From positions 1-64,000 of the forward strand of contig NZ_UAWH01000016.1 in NCBI RefSeq assembly GCF_900447045.1: a stretch of DNA of 64,000 nt, given 5' to 3'. Of this stretch, positions 15,831-25,614 are shown in pieces. Numbering within the stretch: position 1 is the stretch's first letter; every line of letters begins with the position of its first letter. The DNA is from Clostridium paraputrificum. GTDB taxonomy: Bacteria; Bacillota; Clostridia; Clostridiales; Clostridiaceae. The notes beneath the pieces were generated by a model that had not been told where the DNA came from, did not search any database, and saw only the letters and a list, made by a program, of their open reading frames with translations. A program made the translations under genes and the position numbers.

Positions 15831-16382
15831 TTACCTCTTTCCACTAAAATATCTGTCTAATAATCCCTTAAATGCTCTTCCATGTCTAGCTTCATCTTTA
15901 CACATTTCATGAACAGTATCATGTATAGCATCTAGATTATTTTGTTTTGCTACTGTAGCAAGCTTTTTCTTACCTTCACAAGCTCCATATTCTGCTTCTA
16001 CTCTAGCTTCCAAATTTGATTTAGTATCTGCTACAACTACTTCCCCTAATATTTCCGCAAATTTTGCTGCATGTTCAGCTTCCTCATAAGCAATTCTCTT
16101 ATAAGCTTCTGCAACTTCTGGATAGCCTTCTCTATCTGCCTGACGAGACATAGCAAGATACATACCTACTTCTGTGCACTCACCCATAAAATTTGCTCTT
16201 AAATCATCAATTATCTCTGATGATAAGTCTTTAGCAATTCCAATTCTATGTTCATCAGCCCATTGTAAATCACCTTTAATTTCTTCGAACTTTGAACTGT
16301 CTACTTTACAAATAGGACAAATTTCTGGTGGTTCACTACCTTCATGTATATAACCACAAACAGTACAAATAAACTTTTTCAT
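15831..16382 (-). CDS. rbr: Reverse rubrerythrin
   Basis: 183 aa. Domain order is reversed compared with classical rubrerythrin: the rubredoxin Cys4 iron site comes first (Cys6, Cys9, Cys22, Cys25) and the ferritin-like di-iron domain follows, with [29 protein letters not shown] and [11 protein letters not shown] carrying the ligands. Clostridial reverse rubrerythrins reduce peroxide, and oxygen with a partner reductase, and are strongly oxygen-induced. A PerR-type box was looked for upstream and not seen clearly. Confidence 0.95.
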   Translation of the reverse strand: MKKFICTVCGYIHEGSEPPEICPICKVDSSKFEEIKGDLQWADEHRIGIAKDLSSEIIDDLRANFMGECTEVGMYLAMSRQADREGYPEVAEAYKRIAYEEAEHAAKFAEILGEVVVADTKSNLEARVEAEYGACEGKKKLATVAKQNNLDAIHDTVHEMCKDEARHGRAFKGLLDRYFSGKR

Positions 16383-16455
16383 TATTTTACCTCCTATATA
16401 TTTCTCATTACTATTATTCCTATCTTTTCATTTAATAATTCTATTAAACAAGAAA

Positions 16456-16485
16456 AAAAGAGAAATTGTTCTACAATTCCTCTTT
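16456..16485 (-). terminator. Intrinsic terminator after the 16514 gene
   Basis: Minus-strand stem AAAGAGGAATTG / CAATTTCTCTTT followed by a T-run. Confidence 0.8.
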
Positions 16486-16513
16486 CTATCTCATTAATAT
16501 ATTATTCTATTTT

Positions 16514-16732
16514 TTAAACCCATATATTTAATATTGCTAATATACTAACCACTATAATTGTTATAAAAGAACACACCATAGATATTATAGTAAACTTCAT
16601 AGCCTTCTTACTCATAACTTCATTTTCTTCTTCTGATTCACTTACTCTCTTTGATATTTTTCTTCCATATATATATATAGAAATATTAATTGCTATCATG
16701 ATAAAAATTATCGATATTAATAAAATCTTCAT
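16514..16732 (-). CDS. Small two-helix membrane protein, function unknown
   Basis: 72 aa. Two membrane helices (about 2-22 and 48-70) flank a charged loop (RKISKRVSESEEENEVMSKK). AGGAGG lies upstream of the ATG and a terminator follows at 16456. I do not recognise the family. Its lone position gives no functional hint. Confidence 0.7.
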   Translation of the reverse strand: MKILLISIIFIMIAINISIYIYGRKISKRVSESEEENEVMSKKAMKFTIISMVCSFITIIVVSILAILNIWV

Positions 16733-16849
16733 TATAAATCCTCCTCTTATTGTAACAAAATTAATTTCAAAAACATTATATCATCTACATTCACATTTAG
16801 CCATACATTCAATATATACTGTAATATCTAAAGAAAATAGGAGGTTATA

Positions 16850-17830
16850 ATGGTAAAGCTATACATCTACAAATTATTCTATCTTCTGCAAAATCCATCA
16901 TCTAATTTAAAGAAATTATCATCTCTTATAATGAATGATAATATTTTAAAAGAAATTTCTCTACAAAATAAATATAAAAATAAGATAAGAAAAACATTTG
17001 GATATAATATTGAAAATGAAAAATATAAAATAGAAAAAATATCTATTGATAAAGAAAAATCAACATTCCGAATAAAAATTTCCGCTATTCATTCTTTTAA
17101 TTATATCAATAGTACATTAAAGACAAAATCCTCTGAAAGACTGTACTTTATCCTTATCTTAAAAAAAGTAAATAAACTTTGGACTATATTAGATATGTGT
17201 AATAAAGACGTATTTCCTTCTACATATGATAAACTCTCAAAAAAAACTCTATTTTATAACATTAAGGAATGCCTTGACTTAGACTATAGATTAAAGTTTT
17301 TAGAGAATCAACTATCTTCTCTTAATTCTTTTCTTATAGATTATAAAAGAATGGTTAGGACTTCAAACTCACCGCTCCCTTTTAGAGGAAGCAACTATAA
17401 TTCTAAATTAGCTAGCGAGTATGCTCAAAAATATGCTTTAAATTATAATACTAAATATAAAAGCTTTGATAATTCTGGAGGAGACTGTACAAATTTTGTA
17501 TCTCAATGTTTACATGCAGGTAATATTCCAATTACAAATAGTTGGAGACCTTATAGTACTTCTTGGATAAGAGTTAATGAATTATATCATTACCTTATCA
17601 AAAATGCTATTGGTGTTAATATAACCTCGAAACACCCTTATAAAGAAGGTGATGTAATACAATTTTACGCTAACAGTAAGGGATACTTTTCTCACTCTGG
17701 TGTAATAACCAAATCTCTTGGCTACGGTGAATATTTATATTGTTGCCATAGCTATGATAAGCTAAACTTTCCTCTTAGCGAAATATTTCCTTTCATGTAC
17801 GATAAAATACGTGTAATTCAGCCAAAATAA
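16850..17830 (+). CDS. Amidase_6-type cysteine amidase domain protein
   Basis: 326 aa. Residues about 180-325 form the putative amidase domain seen in clostridial and bacillar proteins: the Cys of GGDCTNFVSQC (residue 213) and His of FSHSGVI (residue 282) are the expected catalytic pair of an NlpC/CHAP-like fold. The first 170 residues are lysine-rich and unlike any domain I know. There is no signal peptide, which is unusual if it acts on peptidoglycan; it may work inside or be released on lysis or sporulation. AGGAGG precedes the ATG. Confidence 0.85.
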   Translation: MVKLYIYKLFYLLQNPSSNLKKLSSLIMNDNILKEISLQNKYKNKIRKTFGYNIENEKYKIEKISIDKEKSTFRIKISAIHSFNYINSTLKTKSSERLYFILILKKVNKLWTILDMCNKDVFPSTYDKLSKKTLFYNIKECLDLDYRLKFLENQLSSLNSFLIDYKRMVRTSNSPLPFRGSNYNSKLASEYAQKYALNYNTKYKSFDNSGGDCTNFVSQCLHAGNIPITNSWRPYSTSWIRVNELYHYLIKNAIGVNITSKHPYKEGDVIQFYANSKGYFSHSGVITKSLGYGEYLYCCHSYDKLNFPLSEIFPFMYDKIRVIQPK

Positions 17831-17855
17831 AAACGGGAATTCAACTCCCGTTTTT
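17829..17855. terminator. Bidirectional terminator between convergent genes
   Basis: AAAAACGGGA / TCCCGTTTTT with a 7-nt loop; it overlaps the stop codon of the minus-strand neighbour. Confidence 0.9.
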
Positions 17856-18375
17856 ATACTTTATATACCTTCTTTATCTTAAATTTCTTATTTGCTTTCT
17901 TTTGATTTGCTTCTTTTAATAGCCTCTTCTCTCTATCATTAGTGGATTCCTCATAATCACCACTACTCATTATCTCTTCAGGAAAATATCCACTTATATT
18001 TTCTTCCTTTGTATCTACATCAATAACTTTATAAATACCAAACTTCCTGCTTAAAGTAACTATTCCTTTTCTATACTCTACATCTAACAAACTTAAATCT
18101 TTTTTTTCCTTTCTATATCTACATATACAAATAAAAATATATACATTTTCTAAATCATTTAAATATCTACTTCCAATCATTCTAAATGTGCAAATTGTCT
18201 TTTCTTTTTTCTTCTTTGAAACAAAAGTATCTTCAATATATTTTTCTATAGTTTCTCTTTTAGTGAAACTAAGACCTAACACTGATGGCAAATCTGAAAT
18301 AAAACCTATTCCAAGTAATACAATCAATATTACCAAGATGATTATAGCCTGACCTATCCACAAATGCTGTAGCAT
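17854..18375 (-). CDS. Membrane-anchored protein of unknown function
   Basis: 173 aa. One N-terminal helix (about 6-24, AIIILVILIVLLGIGFISDL) anchors a basic cytoplasmic domain ending in a lysine-rich tail (KRLLKEANQKKANKKFKIKK). ATG 18375 is chosen because AAGGGGTGAAGCA precedes it; the upstream ATG at 18396 has none. No family recognised. Confidence 0.75.
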   Translation of the reverse strand: MLQHLWIGQAIIILVILIVLLGIGFISDLPSVLGLSFTKRETIEKYIEDTFVSKKKKEKTICTFRMIGSRYLNDLENVYIFICICRYRKEKKDLSLLDVEYRKGIVTLSRKFGIYKVIDVDTKEENISGYFPEEIMSSGDYEESTNDREKRLLKEANQKKANKKFKIKKVYKV

Positions 18376-18473
18376 TGCTTCACCCCTTTTCTTCATTAAT
18401 TAATTACATAATACTATAAATCATTCTTTACTTCTATAGTATAGATGTTTTATATAAATATCCATACTACTAA

Positions 18474-18875
18474 TTAAAAAAGATAGCCTTTAGCTATCTT
18501 TTTTAAAATAATCCTTAAGAATTTTTTATCTAAGTTATTAATTTCAAAATTATCTATATCATTTACATTAATCCATTTTACTTCTTTGTAATTCTTATCT
18601 AAAGTTACTTTTTCCTTTAGTATACCTAAGTATACCATAGTACTTTCATTTTCATTTATAGAATACTCATCTAAAGGCTCTAAATCAAAAACAATAGATT
18701 TCAATATATCCTTCACACCTCTATGTATTGTTTTCTCATGCTCTTCCTTACTTCTCTTCTTTTGAGTTAAAAGAGACCATTTTTCGATTTGTCCTCTCTT
18801 AACCTTTTTCTTAAGCAATAACACGTTATTAAAATCATCTCTAATGATTAAGCTACAACTAACAACCGTGGACAT
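18474..18875 (-). CDS. Nudix-fold protein with a degenerate Nudix box
   Basis: 133 aa from ATG 18875, which follows GGGGGAGGCATT (an in-frame ATG at 18920 lacks a site). The strand order, LLLKKKVKRGQIEKWSLL and the later LDEYSINENESTMVYLGIL and WINVNDI resemble small Nudix hydrolases. The box (GX5EX7REUXEEXGU) is broken: the Gly is missing and the REUxEE part reads HRGVKDIL. Metal-dependent hydrolysis is therefore doubtful; a ligand-binding role is possible. Confidence 0.7.
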   Translation of the reverse strand: MSTVVSCSLIIRDDFNNVLLLKKKVKRGQIEKWSLLTQKKRSKEEHEKTIHRGVKDILKSIVFDLEPLDEYSINENESTMVYLGILKEKVTLDKNYKEVKWINVNDIDNFEINNLDKKFLRIILKKIAKGYLF

Positions 18876-18990
18876 AATGCCTCCCCCTATTAATAAATTA
18901 CTTTTACTATATTTTATCATAATTTGACTAATTAAGCCATTATTTTGTTATTTTTTTAATATAAATAAAATTTTAGAAAGTTATTTTAAT

Positions 18991-19019
18991 TTGTAGAGTT
19001 TAAGATTAATTGCTATAAT
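18991..19019 (+). promoter_or_regulatory. Promoter of the MIF-like gene
   Basis: -35 TTGTAG, 17-bp spacer ending TGC (extended -10), -10 TATAAT at 19014-19019, 42 bp before the start codon. Confidence 0.75.
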
Positions 19020-19061
19020 ATGGATATAAAAACAAATCATTTATGATTAGGGGTGATTTAG

Positions 19062-19406
19062 ATGCCATATATTAATTCTAAAGTAACAGTAAGTTTATCA
19101 GAGGATAAAACTAATAAACTAAAGGAAGAACTAGGAAGAATAATTTGTGACATTCCTGGAAAAAGTGAAAACTTTCTAATGGTAGGTTTTGAAGATAATT
19201 ACACGCTTTATTTTAAAGGCGAAAAGCTTAAACTTGGAGCTTTTATAGAAGTTAAAATCTTCGGTAAAACCTCAAAGGATTCATTAAATACAATGACAAA
19301 GCACTTATGTGAATTATTCACTAGAGAACTTGGAATACCTGGTGAGACTATATATATCAAATATGAAGAAGTTGATAATTGGGGATGGAATGGTTCTAAC
19401 TTTTAG
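19062..19406 (+). CDS. MIF-like tautomerase (phenylpyruvate tautomerase family)
   Basis: 114 aa, the length of macrophage migration inhibitory factor. The catalytic N-terminal proline is present (MPYINSKV, Pro after Met removal), as is the C-terminal NWGWNGSNF matching the MIF 'NVGWNGSTF' region. MIF-fold proteins are trimers that tautomerise phenylpyruvate or similar keto acids. It has its own promoter and terminator. The bacterial substrate is unknown. The family call is strong; any effect on an animal host would be speculation. Confidence 0.9.
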   Translation: MPYINSKVTVSLSEDKTNKLKEELGRIICDIPGKSENFLMVGFEDNYTLYFKGEKLKLGAFIEVKIFGKTSKDSLNTMTKHLCELFTRELGIPGETIYIKYEEVDNWGWNGSNF

Positions 19407-19416
19407 TATACCTATT

Positions 19417-19454
19417 AAAATTAAGAAGCATAGTTTGTACTATACTTCTTAATT

Positions 19455-19456
<2 letters not shown>
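19417..19456. terminator. Bidirectional terminator
   Basis: AAAATTAAGAAG / CTTCTTAATTTT with an internally paired loop, between the MIF-like gene and the end of glpK. Confidence 0.85.
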
Positions 19457-20939
<1,483 letters not shown>

Positions 20940-21000
20940 AATTAATTTTCTACTCCTTTTATTAGATGGCGTAAATGTTTTCTTTAACTATAACTATTAT

Positions 21001-21041
21001 AGCAGAAAAAGTCCAAGTATACCATGCTCGGACTTTTTGCT
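21001..21041 (-). terminator. Intrinsic terminator after purB
   Basis: Minus-strand stem AGCAAAAAGTCC / GGACTTTTTCTGCT with a 15-nt loop and U-rich 3' arm. Confidence 0.75.
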
Positions 21042-21044
21042 AAA

Positions 21045-22475
21045 CTATACATTGATTTCACTATGAATATCAACAGCATCCTTATTATCTTCTATGATCG
21101 GAGTAATATACTCATCAATAAATTCAACAACTTGGCTTGGGGCTCTACCTACAAACTTTGTTGGATCTATTATAGCTAAAATTTCTTCTTTTGAAAGATT
21201 AAAACTATTATCTGCAATGATTCTCTTAATAAGATCATTATCTAACCCCTCACCCTTAACCCTTTGAGCTGCAGCCATTGAATGTTCTCTAATTCTTTCA
21301 TGAAGTTCTTGTCTATCTCCGCCTCTTTTAACTGATTCCATCATAATATTTTCAGTAGCCATAAATGGTAATTCATTATTAACATGAGCTGCTATTACTT
21401 TATCATAAACAACCATATTTTCTGATATATTTATATAAAGATTTAATACACCATCTAAAGCTAGGAAAGCTTCTGCTACTGAAATTCTCTTATTTGCAGA
21501 GTCGTCTAAAGTTCTTTCAAACCATTGAGTTGAAGCTGTTATTGCTGGGTTTAATGCATCAACTATAACGTATCTAGCAAGAGCTCCCATTCTTTCACTT
21601 CTCATAGGATTTCTCTTATACGCCATAGCTGAGGAACCAATTTGATGCTTTTCAAATGGCTCTTCCATCTCCTTCATATTTTGAAGTAATCTTAAATCAT
21701 TTGAAAACTTATAGGCACTTTGAGCAACTTCTGATAATGTGTTTAAGATTATTGAATCAAGCTTTCTTGGATAAGTTTGACCTGTTACTCCAAAACTCTT
21801 ATCAAATCCCATTTTTTCAGCAACCATTTTATCAAGAGATTTAACTTTAGCTTCATCCCCTTCAAATAAGTTCATGAAACTTGCTTGAGTACCAGTTGTT
21901 CCCTTAACCCCTCTTAACTTTAAAGTTGATAATAAATGGTCTATATTCTCAATATCCATTACTAAATCTTGCATCCATAAGGTAGCTCTCTTACCAACAG
22001 TAGTTAATTGTGCAGGTTGGAAATGTGTAAATCCTAGAGTAGGCATATCCTTATATTGCATAGCAAATTTACTTAATCTATCTAATACAGTTACTATCTT
22101 CTTTTTAACTAATAAAAGTGCATCTCTCATAATTATTACATCTGTATTATCACCTACATAACAACTTGTAGCACCTAAATGTATGATTCCTTTTGCACTT
22201 GGACATTGTAATCCATACGCATATACATGACTCATTACATCATGTCTTACTTCTTTTTCTCTCTTAATTGCATCTTCATAATTTATATTATCAATATGAG
22301 ATTTTAACTCATTAATTTGTTCATCAGTTATGTTTAATCCTAATTCTTTTTCGCACTCTGCTAAAGCAACCCATAACTTTCTCCAAGTTGTGAACTTCAT
22401 ATCATCCGAAAATATGTAACTCATTTCCTTTGAAGCATATCTTGAATTTAATGGGCTATTATATAAATTTCTCAT
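21045..22475 (-). CDS. purB: Adenylosuccinate lyase
   Basis: 476 aa, of the longer PurB form. It splits SAICAR and adenylosuccinate in purine synthesis. The fumarase/aspartase signature SSAMAYKRNPMRSE is present, as are the substrate segments RHDVMSHVYAYG and GATSCYVGDNTD. Start is ATG 22475, six bases after GGAGG; a GTG just upstream is too close. It stands alone, apart from any pur operon. An inverted repeat upstream (22487-22526) may be an operator. Confidence 0.97.
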   Translation of the reverse strand: MRNLYNSPLNSRYASKEMSYIFSDDMKFTTWRKLWVALAECEKELGLNITDEQINELKSHIDNINYEDAIKREKEVRHDVMSHVYAYGLQCPSAKGIIHLGATSCYVGDNTDVIIMRDALLLVKKKIVTVLDRLSKFAMQYKDMPTLGFTHFQPAQLTTVGKRATLWMQDLVMDIENIDHLLSTLKLRGVKGTTGTQASFMNLFEGDEAKVKSLDKMVAEKMGFDKSFGVTGQTYPRKLDSIILNTLSEVAQSAYKFSNDLRLLQNMKEMEEPFEKHQIGSSAMAYKRNPMRSERMGALARYVIVDALNPAITASTQWFERTLDDSANKRISVAEAFLALDGVLNLYINISENMVVYDKVIAAHVNNELPFMATENIMMESVKRGGDRQELHERIREHSMAAAQRVKGEGLDNDLIKRIIADNSFNLSKEEILAIIDPTKFVGRAPSQVVEFIDEYITPIIEDNKDAVDIHSEINV

Positions 22476-22486
22476 CACTTACCTCC

Positions 22487-22526
22487 ATACGAATATATTT
22501 TTATTTCTGCAAAACATCATTCGTAT
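22487..22526. promoter_or_regulatory. Inverted repeat upstream of purB, possible operator
   Basis: ATACGAAT (22487-22494) and ATTCGTAT (22519-22526), 24 bp apart. Bacillus PurR binds paired inverted boxes with a CGAAC core; these have CGAAT. Relation to PurR is conjecture. Confidence 0.35.
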
Positions 22527-22648
22527 TATATCATATTTTTTTAAATTTTACATTACTTTATAAAAAAAATATTTAACCTAGTAATATTTATGTTTTGTTT
22601 ACATATAAATTAAATTAGAACAAACTTTTGATAGGAGTGAACTATATA

Positions 22649-22867
22649 ATGTGCAAATTAAATATTTTCGATAAAATTTCATTTTTAATTTCTCTTTTAG
22701 GTGGACTCAATTATGGCATACTTGCTTTAATAAATATCAATATTTTTTATATACTTTCGTTTGGTTCTGCCTTAATACTTAGACTCTTTTACTTTCTTAT
22801 ATTCTTAAGTAGTATTGACTTAATATCACTAGTATTTAGATGCAAATATATTTTTGAAAACAAATAA
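22649..22867 (+). CDS. DUF378-like small membrane protein
   Basis: 72 aa with two helices, including the family-like LISLLGGLNYGILALININIF. YuzA-type DUF378 proteins are small membrane proteins of unknown role. ATG 22649 is chosen because AGGAG lies 11 bases before; an in-frame TTG further up is unsupported. Confidence 0.7.
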   Translation: MCKLNIFDKISFLISLLGGLNYGILALININIFYILSFGSALILRLFYFLIFLSSIDLISLVFRCKYIFENK

Positions 22868-22895
22868 AAGGTTCCTCTTACGAGAAACCTTTTTT
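22866..22895. terminator. Bidirectional terminator between DUF378 and ptsH
   Basis: Stem AAGGTT...AACCTT with inner pairing CTC/GAG and a T-run on each strand. Confidence 0.75.
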
Positions 22896-22901
22896 GACAT
22901 A

Positions 22902-23162
22902 TTAGTCTTCTAAGTTTTCAATTAACTTAACTATTTCTTCAACAGCTAAAGCTTCATCATCACCGTTAGCAATAACGTTTATTACAGAATCCTTAGTTAC
23001 AGCTAATGAAAGAACTCCTATTAAGCTCTTAACGTTTGCTTTCTTACCATTGAATTCTATGCTTACATCTGATTTGAAAGATGAAGCCTTCTTAACTAAT
23101 AAAGTTGCTGGTCTAGCATGTAAACCAGTTCCATTCTTAACTACAACTTCTTTTGAAACCAT
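22902..23162 (-). CDS. ptsH: HPr phosphocarrier protein
   Basis: 86 aa. His15 in GTGLHARPAT receives phosphate from enzyme I for sugar uptake; Ser46 in NVKSLIGVL is the HPr-kinase site used in carbon catabolite repression. Start is ATG 23162 after AGAGGTGAATGTA; the in-frame ATG 36 bases upstream is not supported. ptsI is not adjacent. A good promoter is at 23211-23239. Confidence 0.97.
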   Translation of the reverse strand: MVSKEVVVKNGTGLHARPATLLVKKASSFKSDVSIEFNGKKANVKSLIGVLSLAVTKDSVINVIANGDDEALAVEEIVKLIENLED

Positions 23163-23210
23163 TACATTCACCTCTTTAAATATTCTATAAGCTTTCACTT
23201 AACTTTTATT

Positions 23211-23239
23211 ATTATATATGAGATTGAAAAGAATTTCAA
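23211..23239 (-). promoter_or_regulatory. ptsH promoter
   Basis: -35 TTGAAA, 17-bp spacer, -10 TATAAT on the minus strand. Confidence 0.8.
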
Positions 23240-23289
23240 GACTTTTATAAATCTTATCTTTCATATCACAATAAAGGTAAGCTTATTCT

Positions 23290-23550
23290 TTATCTAGGTT
23301 GTACAATTAATTTAATTGCAGTTCTTTCTTCACCATCAATCTCTATGTCAGTGAATGCTGGAATGCAAACGATATCTTTACCGCTTGGCGCAACAAAGCC
23401 TCTAGCGATAGCTATAGCCTTAACAGCTTGATTTATTGCTCCTGCTCCTACAGCTTGTATTTCTACAATATTTTTTTCCTTTATAATTGCAGCTAAAGCA
23501 CCTGCAACTGAATTTGGATTAGATTTTGTTGATACTTTTAATACTTCCAT
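23290..23550 (-). CDS. spoVS: Stage V sporulation protein S
   Basis: 86 aa, the normal length; Alba-like fold with VSTKSNPNSVAGALAAII and the VGAGAINQAVKAIAIARGF core. It supports later sporulation in Bacillus, where loss stops development at stage V. The family is present in nearly all endospore formers, and so marks the organism as one. Its promoter looks sigma-H dependent (23621-23645). Confidence 0.96.
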   Translation of the reverse strand: MEVLKVSTKSNPNSVAGALAAIIKEKNIVEIQAVGAGAINQAVKAIAIARGFVAPSGKDIVCIPAFTDIEIDGEERTAIKLIVQPR

Positions 23551-23620
23551 TTTTATTTCTCCTCCCAGACCTACTAATCGTTTACAAAATAAAATATAAT
23601 TACTTTTCTCTATTAAATAT

Positions 23621-23645
23621 ATTCTATGTAAACTTTTAAAATCCT
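23621..23645 (-). promoter_or_regulatory. Sigma-H-like promoter of spoVS
   Basis: AGGATTT, 13 bp, then AGAAT on the minus strand, the same boxes and spacing as the Bacillus spoVG sigma-H promoter. spoVS is a sigma-H gene in Bacillus. Confidence 0.6.
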
Positions 23646-23687
23646 TTTTTTTAACTACTTTTTTTCTAAAATAATAATAATTTTAAA

Positions 23688-23721
23688 AGAGTTGTTAATA
23701 TTGAATAATATTAACAACTCT
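23688..23721 (-). terminator. Intrinsic terminator after rny
   Basis: Perfect 15-bp stem AGAGTTGTTAATATT with its complement and a GAAT loop, directly after the rny stop. Confidence 0.8.
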
Positions 23722-23727
23722 AATTCT

Positions 23728-25269
23728 TTATTTTGCAAAATCTACTGCTCTAGTTTCTCTTATAACATTTATCTTTATTTGTCCTGGATATTCTAGCTGT
23801 TCTTCAATGCTCTTAACAATGTTATGTGCAAGTTCAACTGCACCTAAATCGTCAACATGATCTGGTTTAACCATAATTCTAATCTCTCTACCAGCTTGAA
23901 TGGCATATGATTTTTCTACACCTTCATACGAATTTGCAATTTCTTCCAATTTCTCTAATCTCTTGATATAGGCTTCTAGAGTTTCTCTTCTTGCACCTGG
24001 TCTAGCTGCAGATACAGCATCTGCTGCTTGAACCAATATAGCTTCTAAAGATTGCATTTCAACATCGCCGTGATGGGCCGCAATTGCATTAACTACTATT
24101 GGTGACTCATGATACTTTTTAGCAAGATCTCCACCTATTAAAGCGTGAGGTCCCTCTTGCTCTTGATCTACAGCCTTTCCAATATCGTGTAGTAAGCCAG
24201 CTCTTCTAGCTAGAGTAACATCTAATCCTAATTCTGAAGCCATTAAACCAGCTAAATATGAAACTTCTATGGAATGTTTTAGAACATTTTGTCCATAACT
24301 TGTTCTATATTTCAATCTACCAAGTAGTCTTATAAGTTCTGGGTGAAGTCCATGCACACCTGTTTCTAGTGCTGCTTGTTCTCCTTCTTCCTTAATGTCA
24401 TTTTCAACATCTTTTTGAGCTCTTTCAACCATCTCTTCGATTCTTGCCGGATGTATTCTGCCATCCACTATTAACTTTTCTAGTGCCATCCTAGCAACTT
24501 CTCTCCTAATTGGATCAAAACTTGATAAGATAACTGCTTCCGGAGTATCATCTATAATTAAATCTACTCCTGTTAACGTCTCTAGGGTTCTAATGTTTCT
24601 ACCTTCTCTACCTATTATTCTACCCTTCATTTCATCATTTGGTAGGGCTACTACATGTACTGTTGTTTCAGACACGTGGTCTGCTGCACATCTTTGGATA
24701 GCAGTGGTAATAATTTCTCTTGCCTTTTTATCTGCTTCCTCCTTTGCCCTACTCTCGATGTCCTTAATCATTAAAGCTGCATCATGAGATACTTCTTTAC
24801 GAACTTCTTCTAAAAGGATTTGTCTTGCTTCATCAGATGATAATCCTGAAACTCTTTCAAGTTCTTCTCTTCTTTGATTATAAACCTCTTGAACCTTTTC
24901 CTCCATTTTTTGAACTTCGTTCACTCTCTCATTTAGTGCATCTTCTTTCTTTTGTAAAGAGTCACTCTTTTTATCTAAAGACTCTTCTCTTTGTATTAAT
25001 CTTCTTTCAAGCCTTTGAACTTCATTTCTTCTTTCTCGTGAATCTCTTTCACAATCAGTTCTTAATCTATGAACTTCTTCTTTTGCTTCCAAAATAGCTT
25101 CTTTCTTTAAAGCTTCTGCTTCTTTCTTTGAATTTTCTAAAACAGTTGTAGCTTCTTTTTCAAGTAATTCTATTTTCTTTTTTGATGCTGCTTGAATCGT
25201 TTTATAAAATACTATTCCTAAAACTAATAAAACAACAATGTCTATTAATATTATCATATACGTTTGCAC
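23728..25269 (-). CDS. rny: Ribonuclease Y
   Basis: 513 aa. An N-terminal membrane anchor (about 4-22) is followed by a long coiled coil (about 25-200), a KH RNA-binding domain (about 203-265, [15 protein letters not shown]) and an HD metal-dependent nuclease domain with [11 protein letters not shown]. It begins mRNA decay in Firmicutes at the membrane. The start is GTG 25269, seven bases after AGGAGG. Its sigma-A promoter is at 25381-25409. Confidence 0.98.
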   Translation of the reverse strand: MQTYMIILIDIVVLLVLGIVFYKTIQAASKKKIELLEKEATTVLENSKKEAEALKKEAILEAKEEVHRLRTDCERDSRERRNEVQRLERRLIQREESLDKKSDSLQKKEDALNERVNEVQKMEEKVQEVYNQRREELERVSGLSSDEARQILLEEVRKEVSHDAALMIKDIESRAKEEADKKAREIITTAIQRCAADHVSETTVHVVALPNDEMKGRIIGREGRNIRTLETLTGVDLIIDDTPEAVILSSFDPIRREVARMALEKLIVDGRIHPARIEEMVERAQKDVENDIKEEGEQAALETGVHGLHPELIRLLGRLKYRTSYGQNVLKHSIEVSYLAGLMASELGLDVTLARRAGLLHDIGKAVDQEQEGPHALIGGDLAKKYHESPIVVNAIAAHHGDVEMQSLEAILVQAADAVSAARPGARRETLEAYIKRLEKLEEIANSYEGVEKSYAIQAGREIRIMVKPDHVDDLGAVELAHNIVKSIEEQLEYPGQIKINVIRETRAVDFAK

Positions 25270-25380
25270 GTAAACACCTCCTAGCTTGTAAACTTTCTAT
25301 TATAAGTAAACAAGAAAGCATAGTAGGTATCATATAATTCTCACTGTTTATAGGAATATGATAAACCAGTATTTGTTATT

Positions 25381-25409
25381 ATTTTATCTGAAAAATCAAA
25401 TTATGTCAA
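25381..25409 (-). promoter_or_regulatory. rny promoter
   Basis: -35 TTGACA, 17-bp spacer, -10 TAAAAT on the minus strand. The rest of the 343-bp rny-recA gap is AT-rich; apart from this and the recA terminator I see nothing in it. Confidence 0.8.
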
Positions 25410-25583
25410 GTTAGCACGTCTTTATAAGTATTCCCTTTATTATATTATAAATACACTATTTTACTAGCTTTACCTCTTGTTTTCTATCCATTTCGCTCAT
25501 TATGAAAACCTTTTTATTCTTTTTTTATAATCTATTTTTCTTGCTATTATTTACTTTTATTTTCTTTACATATAATATACAAC

Positions 25584-25614
25584 AAAAAAAGAGACGGTAT
25601 ACCGCCTCTTTTTT
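25584..25614 (-). terminator. recA terminator
   Basis: Stem AAAAAAGAGGCGG / CCGTCTCTTTTTT with a TATA loop; overlaps the recA stop by two bases. Confidence 0.9.

Noticed and set aside
16383..16455. PerR box upstream of reverse rubrerythrin
   Set aside because: No convincing TTATAATNATTATAA match; AT-rich partial matches only.
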